Source of the DNA: Clostridium_AD sp964467165
GTDB taxonomy: Bacteria; Bacillota; Clostridia; Clostridiales; Clostridiaceae
Assembly (NCBI GenBank): GCA_964467165.1
Contig: CAYXOL010000021.1
Coordinates: 9,629-73,628 of the forward strand
Direction: 5' to 3'
Length of the DNA: 64,000 nucleotides
In this document: piece by piece, positions 34,904 to 43,669 of the stretch
How positions within the stretch are numbered: position 1 is the first letter of the stretch
How the letters are laid out: each line of letters opens with the position of its first letter
The notes under the pieces: generated by a model
The model's input: only the letters and a program-made list of their open reading frames with translations
What the model was told of the DNA's origin: nothing
Databases searched by the model: none
Program-made: the position numbers and the translations under genes

Positions 34904-36232
34904 TTATTTATTTTTATTTTCCTTAAGCCTCTGTAATAAATAAAAATACTCCACTATTCTCTTTTTATCGTAAAATAGCTTTTTTTCCATAATTGTTTCT
35001 AATATAATAGCCGCAAGCTTGTCTGCGTCATGCCTTACATATCCCTTTTGAATCTTAACAAAATCACTCCTGATTACCCCTATACCCAGCTTTGCAATTT
35101 GTTTCTCATTTATATTAACCATACTGGAATTATCTTGTTGGTACTTTTCCTCTAAATCATTACTTATTTTGCCTGTATTTACTAGCACATAATCCACAAC
35201 CCTGCACCCAGCATGTTTTTGTATAGCTTTTACGTGGTCGCATACGTTGAAATTATCAGTTTCACCTGGTTGTGTCATTATATTTGATACATAAATTCTT
35301 AAGGCTTTTGTTTTACATAAGGCGTCCCGCACATCCCCTATTAGAATATTAGGGATAATGCTAGTATAAAGGCTGCCTGGTCCTAAAATTACTGCATCTG
35401 CGCAATTTATTGCCGTTAGTGCTTCCTTTACGGCTTTTGCATCTTTAGGCTCTATAAAAACCTCATCAATAGGGCTATTATATTGCAGGGCATATTTGGG
35501 TATATTTGATTCCCCATCAATTATTTTTCCATTTTGAAGTTTCGCCTTTAAAATCATATTATCTAATGTAACTGGTACGACTCTTCCCGTTACCGCTAGA
35601 ACAGAACTCATTTTCTGAACAGCCTCTTCAAAATTATTTGAAATTCCATCCATTGCAGCTAAAAATAAATTACCAAAACTCTGATCCTTCAGTCGCCCGT
35701 CCTTAAATCTATACTGTAATAATTCCTCCATTAATGGCTCAGTATCCGCAAGGGCTAAAATGCAATTTCTTATATCTCCCGGTGGAAGAATACCTAAATC
35801 TTCTCTTAAAACACCGGACCCACCCCCGTCATCTGCCACGGTAACTATTGCAGTTATATTATTGGTATGTTTTTTTAAGCCTCGCAGCATAGTTGCAAGC
35901 CCTGTACCTCCCCCAATCACCACGATTTTAGGACCTTTTGCTAGGGCTCTTTTTTCATAAATAAGTTCTCCAAAGTTCTTATCCGTTGCTACATCAACAT
36001 TTCCTATATTCATTAGAAGAATGAAGGATTTAAGAATTTGTACAGTTGAAATATACAAACTCAAAACTCCAACTAAAATAAAAAAAACAGAAAAGCCTAT
36101 ATTATTGGGCCATGAATATTTTTTATCAACAAGCTTGATAATCCCATAAAACAATAAAGAAATCCCTACAATTTCTAGTAGAATCCACCTCTTAAAATTA
36201 ATACCAGGCTTAAGAAAGTCCCTGGTGATCAT
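34904..36232 (-). CDS. yvcK: YvcK/GlmR gluconeogenesis factor
   Basis: A 442-residue YvcK. Two N-terminal membrane helices (about 15-35 and 42-70) precede the core, with KIVVIGGGTGLATMLRGLK, VTVADDGGGSGVLRED, PPGDIRNCI and GPGSLYTSIIPN. YvcK/GlmR binds UDP-GlcNAc and controls flow of carbon into cell-wall precursors. The membrane extension is found in clostridial and some other homologues but not in Bacillus YvcK. It overlaps rapZ by 4 bp (ATGA). Confidence 0.93.
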   Translation of the reverse strand: MITRDFLKPGINFKRWILLEIVGISLLFYGIIKLVDKKYSWPNNIGFSVFFILVGVLSLYISTVQILKSFILLMNIGNVDVATDKNFGELIYEKRALAKGPKIVVIGGGTGLATMLRGLKKHTNNITAIVTVADDGGGSGVLREDLGILPPGDIRNCILALADTEPLMEELLQYRFKDGRLKDQSFGNLFLAAMDGISNNFEEAVQKMSSVLAVTGRVVPVTLDNMILKAKLQNGKIIDGESNIPKYALQYNSPIDEVFIEPKDAKAVKEALTAINCADAVILGPGSLYTSIIPNILIGDVRDALCKTKALRIYVSNIMTQPGETDNFNVCDHVKAIQKHAGCRVVDYVLVNTGKISNDLEEKYQQDNSSMVNINEKQIAKLGIGVIRSDFVKIQKGYVRHDADKLAAIILETIMEKKLFYDKKRIVEYFYLLQRLKENKNK

Positions 36233-37113
36233 AACTTCCCGCCACCCCTATTCACATCTTCATATATATCTCTGTGATCAATATTAACACTATGGCCACT
36301 TAGCTCTAATAATTCATAGATTTTATTGGCTATAGCTACAGACCTATGCCTTCCACCAGTGCATCCAATAGACACTATTAGCTGTCTTTTTCCCTCATTT
36401 TTATAATTTGGGATAAGAAACTCTAACATATCCTGAAGTTTCTCTATAAAAACTATAGTCCCCTCAAAATCAAGCACATAATCTCTAACAGGTTTTTCAT
36501 TACCTGAATACTGCTTAAGCTCCGGAATATAGTATGGATTTGGCAAAAACCTAACATCAAATACTAAGTCTGAGTCTACAGGTATCCCATATTTAAATCC
36601 AAAAGAAAGCACCGTAATCATAAGTTTAGTCTCCATCTGCCCTTCTTCACCATAAATATTGTTTATTTCCTGTGTAAGTTCTCTTGCAGATAGTTTAGTA
36701 GTATTAATTATATGGTCTGCACGCTCACGTACATCCTTTAGTTTTTTTCTTTCAGTTGCAATTCCATTTAAAACTCTTCCCTCTGGCGCTAGGGGATGTT
36801 TTCGTCTTGTCTCTTTATATCTTTTAATAAGTGCTTCATCTGAAGCCTCTAAAAATAGAATTTCATACTCATAGCCTTCTCCTTTTAAAAAGGTTAAGCT
36901 TTCAAATAAATCATCAAAAAACTTTCCGCCGCGAATATCTATAACTAGTGCTATCTTATCTATATTTCCGTTAGTTTGATAACATGCTTCCGCAAATTTA
37001 GGGATTACAGTAGGTGGTAAATTATCCACGCAGAAGAAACCTAAATCTTCAAGGTTTCTTATGGTTTGTGTTTTACCAGCACCAGAAAGCCCTGTTAATA
37101 TAACAAATCTCAT
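36229..37113 (-). CDS. rapZ: RNase adapter/nucleotide-binding protein RapZ
   Basis: A 294-residue RapZ/YvcJ. Walker A GLSGAGKT at residues 8-15, Walker B-like region KIALVIDIRGG, and the C-terminal metabolite-binding domain with VSIGCTGGRHRSVAIA. In Gram-negatives it regulates GlmS through RNA decay; in Firmicutes YvcJ has nucleotide hydrolysing activity and affects competence. ATG follows AGAGGGGG. First gene of the rapZ-yvcK-whiA operon. Confidence 0.94.
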   Translation of the reverse strand: MRFVILTGLSGAGKTQTIRNLEDLGFFCVDNLPPTVIPKFAEACYQTNGNIDKIALVIDIRGGKFFDDLFESLTFLKGEGYEYEILFLEASDEALIKRYKETRRKHPLAPEGRVLNGIATERKKLKDVRERADHIINTTKLSARELTQEINNIYGEEGQMETKLMITVLSFGFKYGIPVDSDLVFDVRFLPNPYYIPELKQYSGNEKPVRDYVLDFEGTIVFIEKLQDMLEFLIPNYKNEGKRQLIVSIGCTGGRHRSVAIANKIYELLELSGHSVNIDHRDIYEDVNRGGGKL

Positions 37114-37277
37114 TTTAAAACCCCCTCTAAAAAACTGTTAATATCTATTATTTTACCTAGCTGTACTAATACAGTTTTATTTTTTAATTATACCACATTT
37201 GGTGCTGATTAATCATCCAAAAAAATAACAAACTAGCCATGACTAGGGTGTTTTTTTAAGTATTCTAAATGAATAAG

Positions 37278-37328
37278 TTAAAATAACCATATTTCAGAAT
37301 ATAATTCTTCTGAAATATGGTTATTTAA
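37278..37328 (-). terminator. Terminator of murB
   Basis: AAATAACCATATTTCAGAA and its complement form a near-perfect 19-bp stem immediately past the murB stop codon; AT ends give U pairs on both strands. Confidence 0.8.
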
Positions 37329-37330
37329 AA

Positions 37331-38260
37331 CTAATAAGAAGATTCCTTCTCTTCTCCCCAAATTTTTACTTCTGTGTGAAGCACTACTCCAAATTCTTCT
37401 TCTACAGTGTTTTGAACAAGATGAATCAAATCAATAATATCCTTGGCACTGGCATCCTTCTTATTAATAATAAAACCAGAATGCTTCTCAGATACCTGAG
37501 CCCCTCCAAGGCATGAACCTTTTAAACCACAATCTTGTATAAGCTTCCCAGCAAAATAACCCTCTGGCCTTTTAAATGTACTTCCGGCTGATGGGTATTC
37601 TAGTGGTTGCATATCACTTCTTCTTTTTGCAAGGGTATCCATCCTCGCCTTTATAACTTTAACATCTCCCACCTGAAGACTCAAAGTAACTAATACTACT
37701 GTATATCCATATTTTAAAATAGCGCTGCTCCTATAATCAAGTTCCATATCACCATTTGTCAAGGATAATAATTCTCCATTACCATCAATAGCTAGCATAC
37801 TCTCCATTACCATAGACATCTCACCATCATAGGCTCCTGCATTCATAGCTGCTGCACCACCAATGCTACCTGGAATTCCGCTTGCAAACTCCATGCCTTT
37901 AAGTCCATTACTTAAAGCTACTTGGGCCACATTGTATAATGTAGCCCCACTTTGCGCTATTATTTTAGTTCCTTGCACCTGAATCTTATCAAGCTTAGAT
38001 AGTTTTATAACTACTCCACGGATTCCTCCATCTTTTACAAGTAAATTAGAGCCATTACCTATTAGATAATATTTAACTCCATTTTCTATGCAAATTTTTA
38101 TAACTGCTTGAGCTTGTTTAATGTTTTCTGGAGTTACTAAAATGTCCGCCGGTCCACCAACTTTAAAATAGGTATGTTTTTTCATTGGTTCATCTATAAT
38201 TATGTTTGCTTCGTCAATTACTTCATACAATTTTTCAACTAATTCTATATATTTCTTCAT
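37331..38260 (-). CDS. murB: UDP-N-acetylenolpyruvoylglucosamine reductase
   Basis: A 309-residue type II MurB. FAD-binding motifs IGNGSNLLVKDGG and GIPGSIGGAAAMNAGAYDGE are present; the catalytic serine is in PSAGSTFKRP and a C-terminal KHSGFIIN follows. It reduces UDP-GlcNAc-enolpyruvate to UDP-MurNAc in peptidoglycan synthesis. The ATG at 38258-38260 follows AAGGAGTGTAT, so it is preferred over a GTG two codons upstream. It lies in a cluster with other wall-related genes (PBP, FtsW/RodA, rapZ, yvcK). Confidence 0.95.
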   Translation of the reverse strand: MKKYIELVEKLYEVIDEANIIIDEPMKKHTYFKVGGPADILVTPENIKQAQAVIKICIENGVKYYLIGNGSNLLVKDGGIRGVVIKLSKLDKIQVQGTKIIAQSGATLYNVAQVALSNGLKGMEFASGIPGSIGGAAAMNAGAYDGEMSMVMESMLAIDGNGELLSLTNGDMELDYRSSAILKYGYTVVLVTLSLQVGDVKVIKARMDTLAKRRSDMQPLEYPSAGSTFKRPEGYFAGKLIQDCGLKGSCLGGAQVSEKHSGFIINKKDASAKDIIDLIHLVQNTVEEEFGVVLHTEVKIWGEEKESSY

Positions 38261-38435
38261 ATACACTCCTTGAACATATTAATATATTTATATACATCTC
38301 TATAGTAAATCTAATAATTCATGTTAGGGATGTTATAGCCATTTTAGTTTAACCTTTTTCACAAGATATTTCAACAATTTATGCTCACAAATTATAATTT
38401 CTCCTGTCCCTTCTTAATTTTAATGGCATCCTCTA

Positions 38436-40295
38436 CTATTTTTTGAAGTATTCTAAAACACATTGCGCCGCCTTACTATCCATGGAGGGGGTATTCGTAA
38501 GTTCCTCTACCTTTGCATTTTTTATATTATCAATGCTGCCAAATTTTTTCAAAAGCTCTCTTCTTCTCTTTTCACCTACATTGGGTATATTATCTAATAT
38601 AGAATATAAGGTTCTTTTGTCTCTTAAGGTTCTGTGATAAGTAATAGCAAATCTATGCACCTCATCCTGAATTCGAGTAATTAAATGCATACTTTGAGAA
38701 TTACTTTTCATAATCAGCTCTATATTATTATATATTAAACCTCTAGTTCTGTGCTTATCATCCTTAACCATTCCACAAACAGGTATATTAATATTAAGGC
38801 TACTTAATACTTCTAATGCCACATTAACCTGTCCTTTTCCACCATCCATAAGAATCAAATCAGGAAACGTGCAAAACTTGCCTTTACTTAACTCTAAATT
38901 TCTCTCTTTTATCTGCTCCACCTCATAAAGTCCACGCTTAAATCTTCGCTCTAAAATTTCCCGCATACTATCATAATCATTAGCTCCTATTACGGATTTG
39001 ATTTTAAACCTCCTATAATCACTGCTTTTAGGGACTCCTCCTTCAAAAACTACCATAGTACCTACAGAATCCACCCCCATTATATTGGAAATATCATAGG
39101 ATTCAATCCTCTCAGGTATTCCATCCATTTCCAATAAGTCCACCAGCTCATGTAATGCGATTTTATTAATTTCCTTATCTTGTTTATCCTTTATTTTAAA
39201 TCCCTCCAAAGTTATCTTTGCATTATTTCCTACCATATCTAAAGTTTTTTTCTTTTCACCCTTTTGAGGGATTTTAATAGTAACCTTTGAGTCTTTTTTT
39301 AAGCTAAGCCACTGCTCCAAAATCTCTCCCTCATTTATAAAAGGCACATAGATAGTCCTGGGAATAAAGGCTGTACCACCGTAAAATCTTTTTATAAATC
39401 CCTCTATAATGTCACTTTCCAATCCACCAGCTTCATCATATAAAATAAAATGTTCACGTCCTACTATTTTACCATCCCTTAGGAAAAACACCTGAAGGCA
39501 AACATCTTTTTCATCCACATATAAATTAATAAAATCTTCATTCTCACAATTCCCTATAATAATCTTCTGTTTTTCATTTATTTTCTCTATGGCCAAAATT
39601 TTATCTCGGAATACCCCTGCTTTTTCAAACTCCAACCCCTCAGATGCACTTTCCATCTTACGCTTTAGGTCATCCACTATATTTTTGTCTTTTCCAGTAA
39701 GCAAATCCACGGTATCTTTTATTAAGCTGCCATATTCCACTTTACTAATGTATCCAGCGCAAGGTGCCTTGCAGAGGCCAATATGATAATTAAGGCAAGG
39801 CCTTGTAGGTGGCAACCCTTCTTTTATAACCCTCTTGCAACTTCTAAGAGGAAATATTTTTTTTATAAGTTCAATAACGCTATACACAGCTGCCGAATCT
39901 GTATAGGGCCCAAAATATTTCGCACCATCATTTGCAATATTTCTAGTTACAAACACCCGTGGGAATTCTTCATTTATAGTTACTTTTATAAAAGGGTAAT
40001 GCTTATCATCCTTTAGCAAAATATTATATCTTGGACTATATTTTTTAATAAGATTACACTCAAGTATTAGTGCTTCCATTTCTGAATCCGTCACTATATA
40101 TTCAAATTCAGCTATATTTTTCACCATAGCCTTTACTTTTTCAGCATGATTTTTAGAGTTTTGAAAATATTGCCTTACTCTATTTTTTAATATTTTAGCT
40201 TTCCCTACATATATTATTTCGCCAAGGTGATTTCTCATAAGATAAACTCCTGGCGCATCTGGAAGAATCTTTAGTTGATATTCAAAGTCAAACAC
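38436..40295 (-). CDS. uvrC: Excinuclease ABC subunit C
   Basis: A 619-residue UvrC. N-terminal GIY-YIG nuclease (PDAPGVYLMRN...IYVGKA, about 12-35), a UVR motif (about 200-240), the RNase H-like C-terminal nuclease (about 385-540, ISNIMGVDSVGTMVVFEGG), and a helix-hairpin-helix tail (IPNVGEKRRRELL). UvrC makes both incisions in nucleotide excision repair. Starts at GTG behind GAGGTGG. The 190-bp gap upstream is AT-rich and no SOS box is visible, unlike uvrB. Confidence 0.95.
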   Translation of the reverse strand: MFDFEYQLKILPDAPGVYLMRNHLGEIIYVGKAKILKNRVRQYFQNSKNHAEKVKAMVKNIAEFEYIVTDSEMEALILECNLIKKYSPRYNILLKDDKHYPFIKVTINEEFPRVFVTRNIANDGAKYFGPYTDSAAVYSVIELIKKIFPLRSCKRVIKEGLPPTRPCLNYHIGLCKAPCAGYISKVEYGSLIKDTVDLLTGKDKNIVDDLKRKMESASEGLEFEKAGVFRDKILAIEKINEKQKIIIGNCENEDFINLYVDEKDVCLQVFFLRDGKIVGREHFILYDEAGGLESDIIEGFIKRFYGGTAFIPRTIYVPFINEGEILEQWLSLKKDSKVTIKIPQKGEKKKTLDMVGNNAKITLEGFKIKDKQDKEINKIALHELVDLLEMDGIPERIESYDISNIMGVDSVGTMVVFEGGVPKSSDYRRFKIKSVIGANDYDSMREILERRFKRGLYEVEQIKERNLELSKGKFCTFPDLILMDGGKGQVNVALEVLSSLNINIPVCGMVKDDKHRTRGLIYNNIELIMKSNSQSMHLITRIQDEVHRFAITYHRTLRDKRTLYSILDNIPNVGEKRRRELLKKFGSIDNIKNAKVEELTNTPSMDSKAAQCVLEYFKK

Positions 40296-40484
40296 TCTAC
40301 GCCACCTCGCTATTCACTAGGTTACATAACAGTTTTCAATTGCTATTTAACCACTTATACATTCATAAACAAACATATATAGTCATAATTATACTTATAT
40401 AATCCTATTTCCTGGGCAATTTTTTACAAATTAATGCACATATTATCTTACTTTATTCATTAATATTTTTGCACGTTTTTTTCT

Positions 40485-41909
40485 CTATTTCAAATAAGCA
40501 CTGATCATATCTCTAGTTATTTTAGCAGCAACTCCACCGCCTACTCCACCCTCTTCTACAATTACTGCTATAGCAATTTGAGGATTTTCATAAGGTGCAA
40601 AACTAATAAACCAAGAATGTGGTGCTACTTGTTTGCTAGCATCACCCTTATGGTCTGCTGTGCCTGTTTTCCCACAAACTGTTATTCCAGAAACAGCTGC
40701 ATTTCCCCCTGTACCTTCAGCAACTACGCCCTTCATTAAGTCTTTCATAGTCCTGGCAGTCTCCTTTGATATGATTTCCCCTAATGCTTTAGGCTCTATC
40801 TTTTTTAGTGATTTACCCTTACTGCTGAGTATCTCTTTAACCAGCATTGGTTGCATCATAATACCATCATTAGCAACAGTACTTGCCACTAGTGCCATTT
40901 CCATAGGAGAAGCTAAGACCTCCGCTTGACCTATAGCGCTTTGTGCCACATTACCTTTTTCATTGCTTTTATAAGTTGGAAATTGACTATTCTCTATGGT
41001 TAATCCTGATGCTGGTGTATCCTTGTTAAAATAAAATTTTTCTGCGGTTTCTTTTAGAGCCTTATTTCCTATATCAATACCTAAAGACCCAAAAAATACA
41101 TTACTAGAATGAAAATAAGCGGTTTTAAAATCTATTAACCCAAAAGCCTCACCATCATAGTTTTTAAGTGATGAACTTTCATTGAAAACTAATGTACCAT
41201 TATCTACAAATTGTTTATCATAGACACCAGGAATATTTTCCAAAGCACTTATTGCGGTAATAGTTTTAAATATAGATCCTGGAGGATATAGTCCAGATAC
41301 TGCTCTATTAAGCAATGGTACATCCTTATTGGCAAGCATTGCTTTCCAATTCTTTTCTAAATTATTTGGATCATAAGTAGGCATAGAAACCATGGCTAGA
41401 ATTTCTCCGGTTTTGGGATTCAATGCCACTACTGCACCACGCTTCCCTTTAAGCGCTGTATAAGCTACCTTTTGAAGTTTTGAATCAAGGGTAGTTCGCA
41501 GGCCATTGCCTACTTTTTCTTCTTCCTTTTTAGTAAAGTCAAAAATATTTGAAACTACAGTGTCGTAAGATCCCATAAGCTCTGTATCATATTTTTTTTC
41601 AAGCCCAGTAAGTCCATATACTGGATTCATATACCCTATAGCATGGGCAAAAACTTCCCCTTGCAAATATTGCTCCTTCTGAGACACTTCACTTATTTTC
41701 GTGCTTTTAGTTAGTGGCGTCATGTCTTTATCATAAATTGTTCCCCTGAGCACCTTATTTCTCTCTGCCCATAATCTCTGATTAAAGGTACTTGACACTG
41801 CCTTTTCACTACTAAACATATAAAGATAAGTTATGTAAGAAATTAAAGCAACAAAAAGTATTAAAAACACTAACATGACCTTTTTTATATTAATTACAAA
41901 ATCATTCAT
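40485..41909 (-). CDS. Penicillin-binding transpeptidase (class B-like)
   Basis: A 474-residue PBP with one N-terminal membrane helix (about 11-32). Active-site motifs are intact: S212-x-x-K in PPGSIFKT, S268-S-N in FHSSNVF, and K414-T-G in CGKTGTAD. It lacks a long dimerisation domain, so it is smaller than PBP2/FtsI, like clostridial PbpA. It crosslinks peptidoglycan stems outside the membrane. It overlaps the FtsW/RodA-type gene by 8 bp, so polymerase and transpeptidase form a pair, as is usual for SEDS-bPBP systems. Confidence 0.9.
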   Translation of the reverse strand: MNDFVINIKKVMLVFLILFVALISYITYLYMFSSEKAVSSTFNQRLWAERNKVLRGTIYDKDMTPLTKSTKISEVSQKEQYLQGEVFAHAIGYMNPVYGLTGLEKKYDTELMGSYDTVVSNIFDFTKKEEEKVGNGLRTTLDSKLQKVAYTALKGKRGAVVALNPKTGEILAMVSMPTYDPNNLEKNWKAMLANKDVPLLNRAVSGLYPPGSIFKTITAISALENIPGVYDKQFVDNGTLVFNESSSLKNYDGEAFGLIDFKTAYFHSSNVFFGSLGIDIGNKALKETAEKFYFNKDTPASGLTIENSQFPTYKSNEKGNVAQSAIGQAEVLASPMEMALVASTVANDGIMMQPMLVKEILSSKGKSLKKIEPKALGEIISKETARTMKDLMKGVVAEGTGGNAAVSGITVCGKTGTADHKGDASKQVAPHSWFISFAPYENPQIAIAVIVEEGGVGGGVAAKITRDMISAYLK

Positions 41910-43146
41910 AACTTTGACCGTCCTCCGAAATTTTTTGAAGTATACCCAGCGAAAAGAAAGTTACTATCATAGAACTTCCTCCATAGCTAACTAGTGGAAG
42001 GGTTATTCCCGTGAGAGGTATGGCTCCAACTACGCCCCCTACTATAACCAACACCTGAGCTGCTATCATTGTACTATATCCTACTGCAAGTAATCTTGAA
42101 AACTTATCCTTGCCATAAATGGGAACCCTCATACATCTATAAAACAATAGAAAATACAAAATAAGAATAGATAACCCAGTAAGTATACCCATCTCCTCAC
42201 AAATAGCTGCAAAAATAAAATCTGTAGTAACTACTGGAACCATGTTAGGATATCCAAGTCCGAGACCTGATCCAAAAAGTCCACCTGAGGCTATAGAAAT
42301 TAGAGATTGTACCACTTGATGTCCTTCGTTATAGCCATATTTCCAGGGGTCACCCCATATTAACACCCTTAACCTTACATGTCCAAATAGTTTATAGCTT
42401 ATAAATCCACCAATAATAAAAAGCACTAAACATACTAGTACATATTTGAATTTTGAGGTAGCAATATATAGCATAGTTACTGAAATAGCAAAAAATAAAA
42501 GCGCTGATCCCAAATCTTTTTGAAGCACCATAAATCCAAGTGAAATCATAACTACAATTCCAGGCTCAATTAATGACTTCAATTTTATAAGTTCTGACTT
42601 TTCCACAATATTTTCACCATAATACTGTAGTGATGCTGCTAAATATGCCACCAAGGATAATTTCCCAAATTCTGTAGGCTGAAAACTAAAACCTAGAATA
42701 GATATCCAATTTTTAGACCCATTAATTTCCTTTCCAAATAAACTTCCCATGGACATAAGCATAAGAGTGCATACTAAATAAAACCATTTATACTTCCCAA
42801 AACTAGTTAAACTAGGAAAAAGTACAACTACTAAAATAAATATTGCAATGCCCACGGTATACCATATCAGTTGCTTAAGGGCAACCGGAGAATCTAGTCT
42901 ATATAAAATCCCCATGCCAATAACCGCTAAAACATTTGAAAATAGCAAAATATATTTATCTCCATCAGGAAAAAATCTTGTTATTATAAAATGTGAGTAG
43001 GCAAAAAGTATACATATTATCACACCCATTATTAGTGCGCCTTTATCAAGTCCATCCTTACCAATAAAGAACATATTTACAAATAAAACTATACATAATA
43101 GATAAGTATACCTTAGAAGTTTCCGTTCTTCCTTTATGCTTTCCAT
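41902..43146 (-). CDS. SEDS glycosyltransferase (FtsW/RodA/SpoVE family)
   Basis: A 414-residue protein with about 10 membrane helices. SEDS signatures: GSKNWISILGFSFQPTEFGKL, VLQKDLGSALLFF, and GITLPLVSYGGSSMI near the C-terminus. SEDS proteins polymerise lipid II into glycan strands with a class B PBP. Which paralogue (FtsW, RodA, SpoVE or an additional one) cannot be read. The ATG follows GAGGTGATAAC. It sits between the FHA gene (26 bp) and the PBP gene (overlap). Confidence 0.9.
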   Translation of the reverse strand: MESIKEERKLLRYTYLLCIVLFVNMFFIGKDGLDKGALIMGVIICILFAYSHFIITRFFPDGDKYILLFSNVLAVIGMGILYRLDSPVALKQLIWYTVGIAIFILVVVLFPSLTSFGKYKWFYLVCTLMLMSMGSLFGKEINGSKNWISILGFSFQPTEFGKLSLVAYLAASLQYYGENIVEKSELIKLKSLIEPGIVVMISLGFMVLQKDLGSALLFFAISVTMLYIATSKFKYVLVCLVLFIIGGFISYKLFGHVRLRVLIWGDPWKYGYNEGHQVVQSLISIASGGLFGSGLGLGYPNMVPVVTTDFIFAAICEEMGILTGLSILILYFLLFYRCMRVPIYGKDKFSRLLAVGYSTMIAAQVLVIVGGVVGAIPLTGITLPLVSYGGSSMIVTFFSLGILQKISEDGQSYE

Positions 43147-43172
43147 GTTATCACCTCATTGAAACAATCAAT

Positions 43173-43601
43173 TTATCCTATAACCTTAAAAATTGAAGTT
43201 CCTATTTTAATTTCGTCACCTTTTTTTATAACTACCCTATCCTTAACCCTTTTACTATTCATTAATGTACCGTTAGTACTTCCCAAATCCTGCAGAACAT
43301 AATCCGTATTTTTTCTATATATTCTTACATGCTGTGAAGATACGTATTTATCCCCCAATATCAAAAGATTATCTGCTTTTCTCCCTACGGTGAGTTCATC
43401 ATTTAGTGGAATCACCGCACCAACTCTTAGGTTGAAATTTTCGCCTCTTTCTATAACCTCAAGTCCCATAGTTTTCTTTTTTACTATCTTCTTCTTTGCA
43501 CCACCTTTTATGTCTTTGTACATTATTCTCAAAGCAAATATTATTATAAGGTATATTATAGCTATAATTGCATATTTCATAATCGAGCTTATAATCGTCA
43601 T
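43173..43601 (-). CDS. FHA-domain membrane protein
   Basis: A 142-residue protein with one N-terminal helix (about 5-26) and a C-terminal FHA domain (about 65-142) with GRKADNLLIL, SSQHVRIY and LQDLGSTNGT. FHA domains bind phosphothreonine, so the protein may link a Ser/Thr kinase of the PrkC type to the adjacent cell-wall polymerase pair. That is inference from the neighbours. ATG follows AAGGAGAAAGTGACTT. Confidence 0.9.
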   Translation of the reverse strand: MTIISSIMKYAIIAIIYLIIIFALRIMYKDIKGGAKKKIVKKKTMGLEVIERGENFNLRVGAVIPLNDELTVGRKADNLLILGDKYVSSQHVRIYRKNTDYVLQDLGSTNGTLMNSKRVKDRVVIKKGDEIKIGTSIFKVIG

Positions 43602-43669
43602 AAGTCACTTTCTCCTTTATAAAAATAATCAAAGACTAGCATTGAATTAATATGCTAGCCTTGAATAAA

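Noticed and set aside
37226..37257. Hairpin with T run before murB terminator as a second terminator
   Set aside because: The CTAG-CTAG stem is only 4 bp with a mismatch; too weak to list as a feature, though it resembles the hairpin at 2114-2136.
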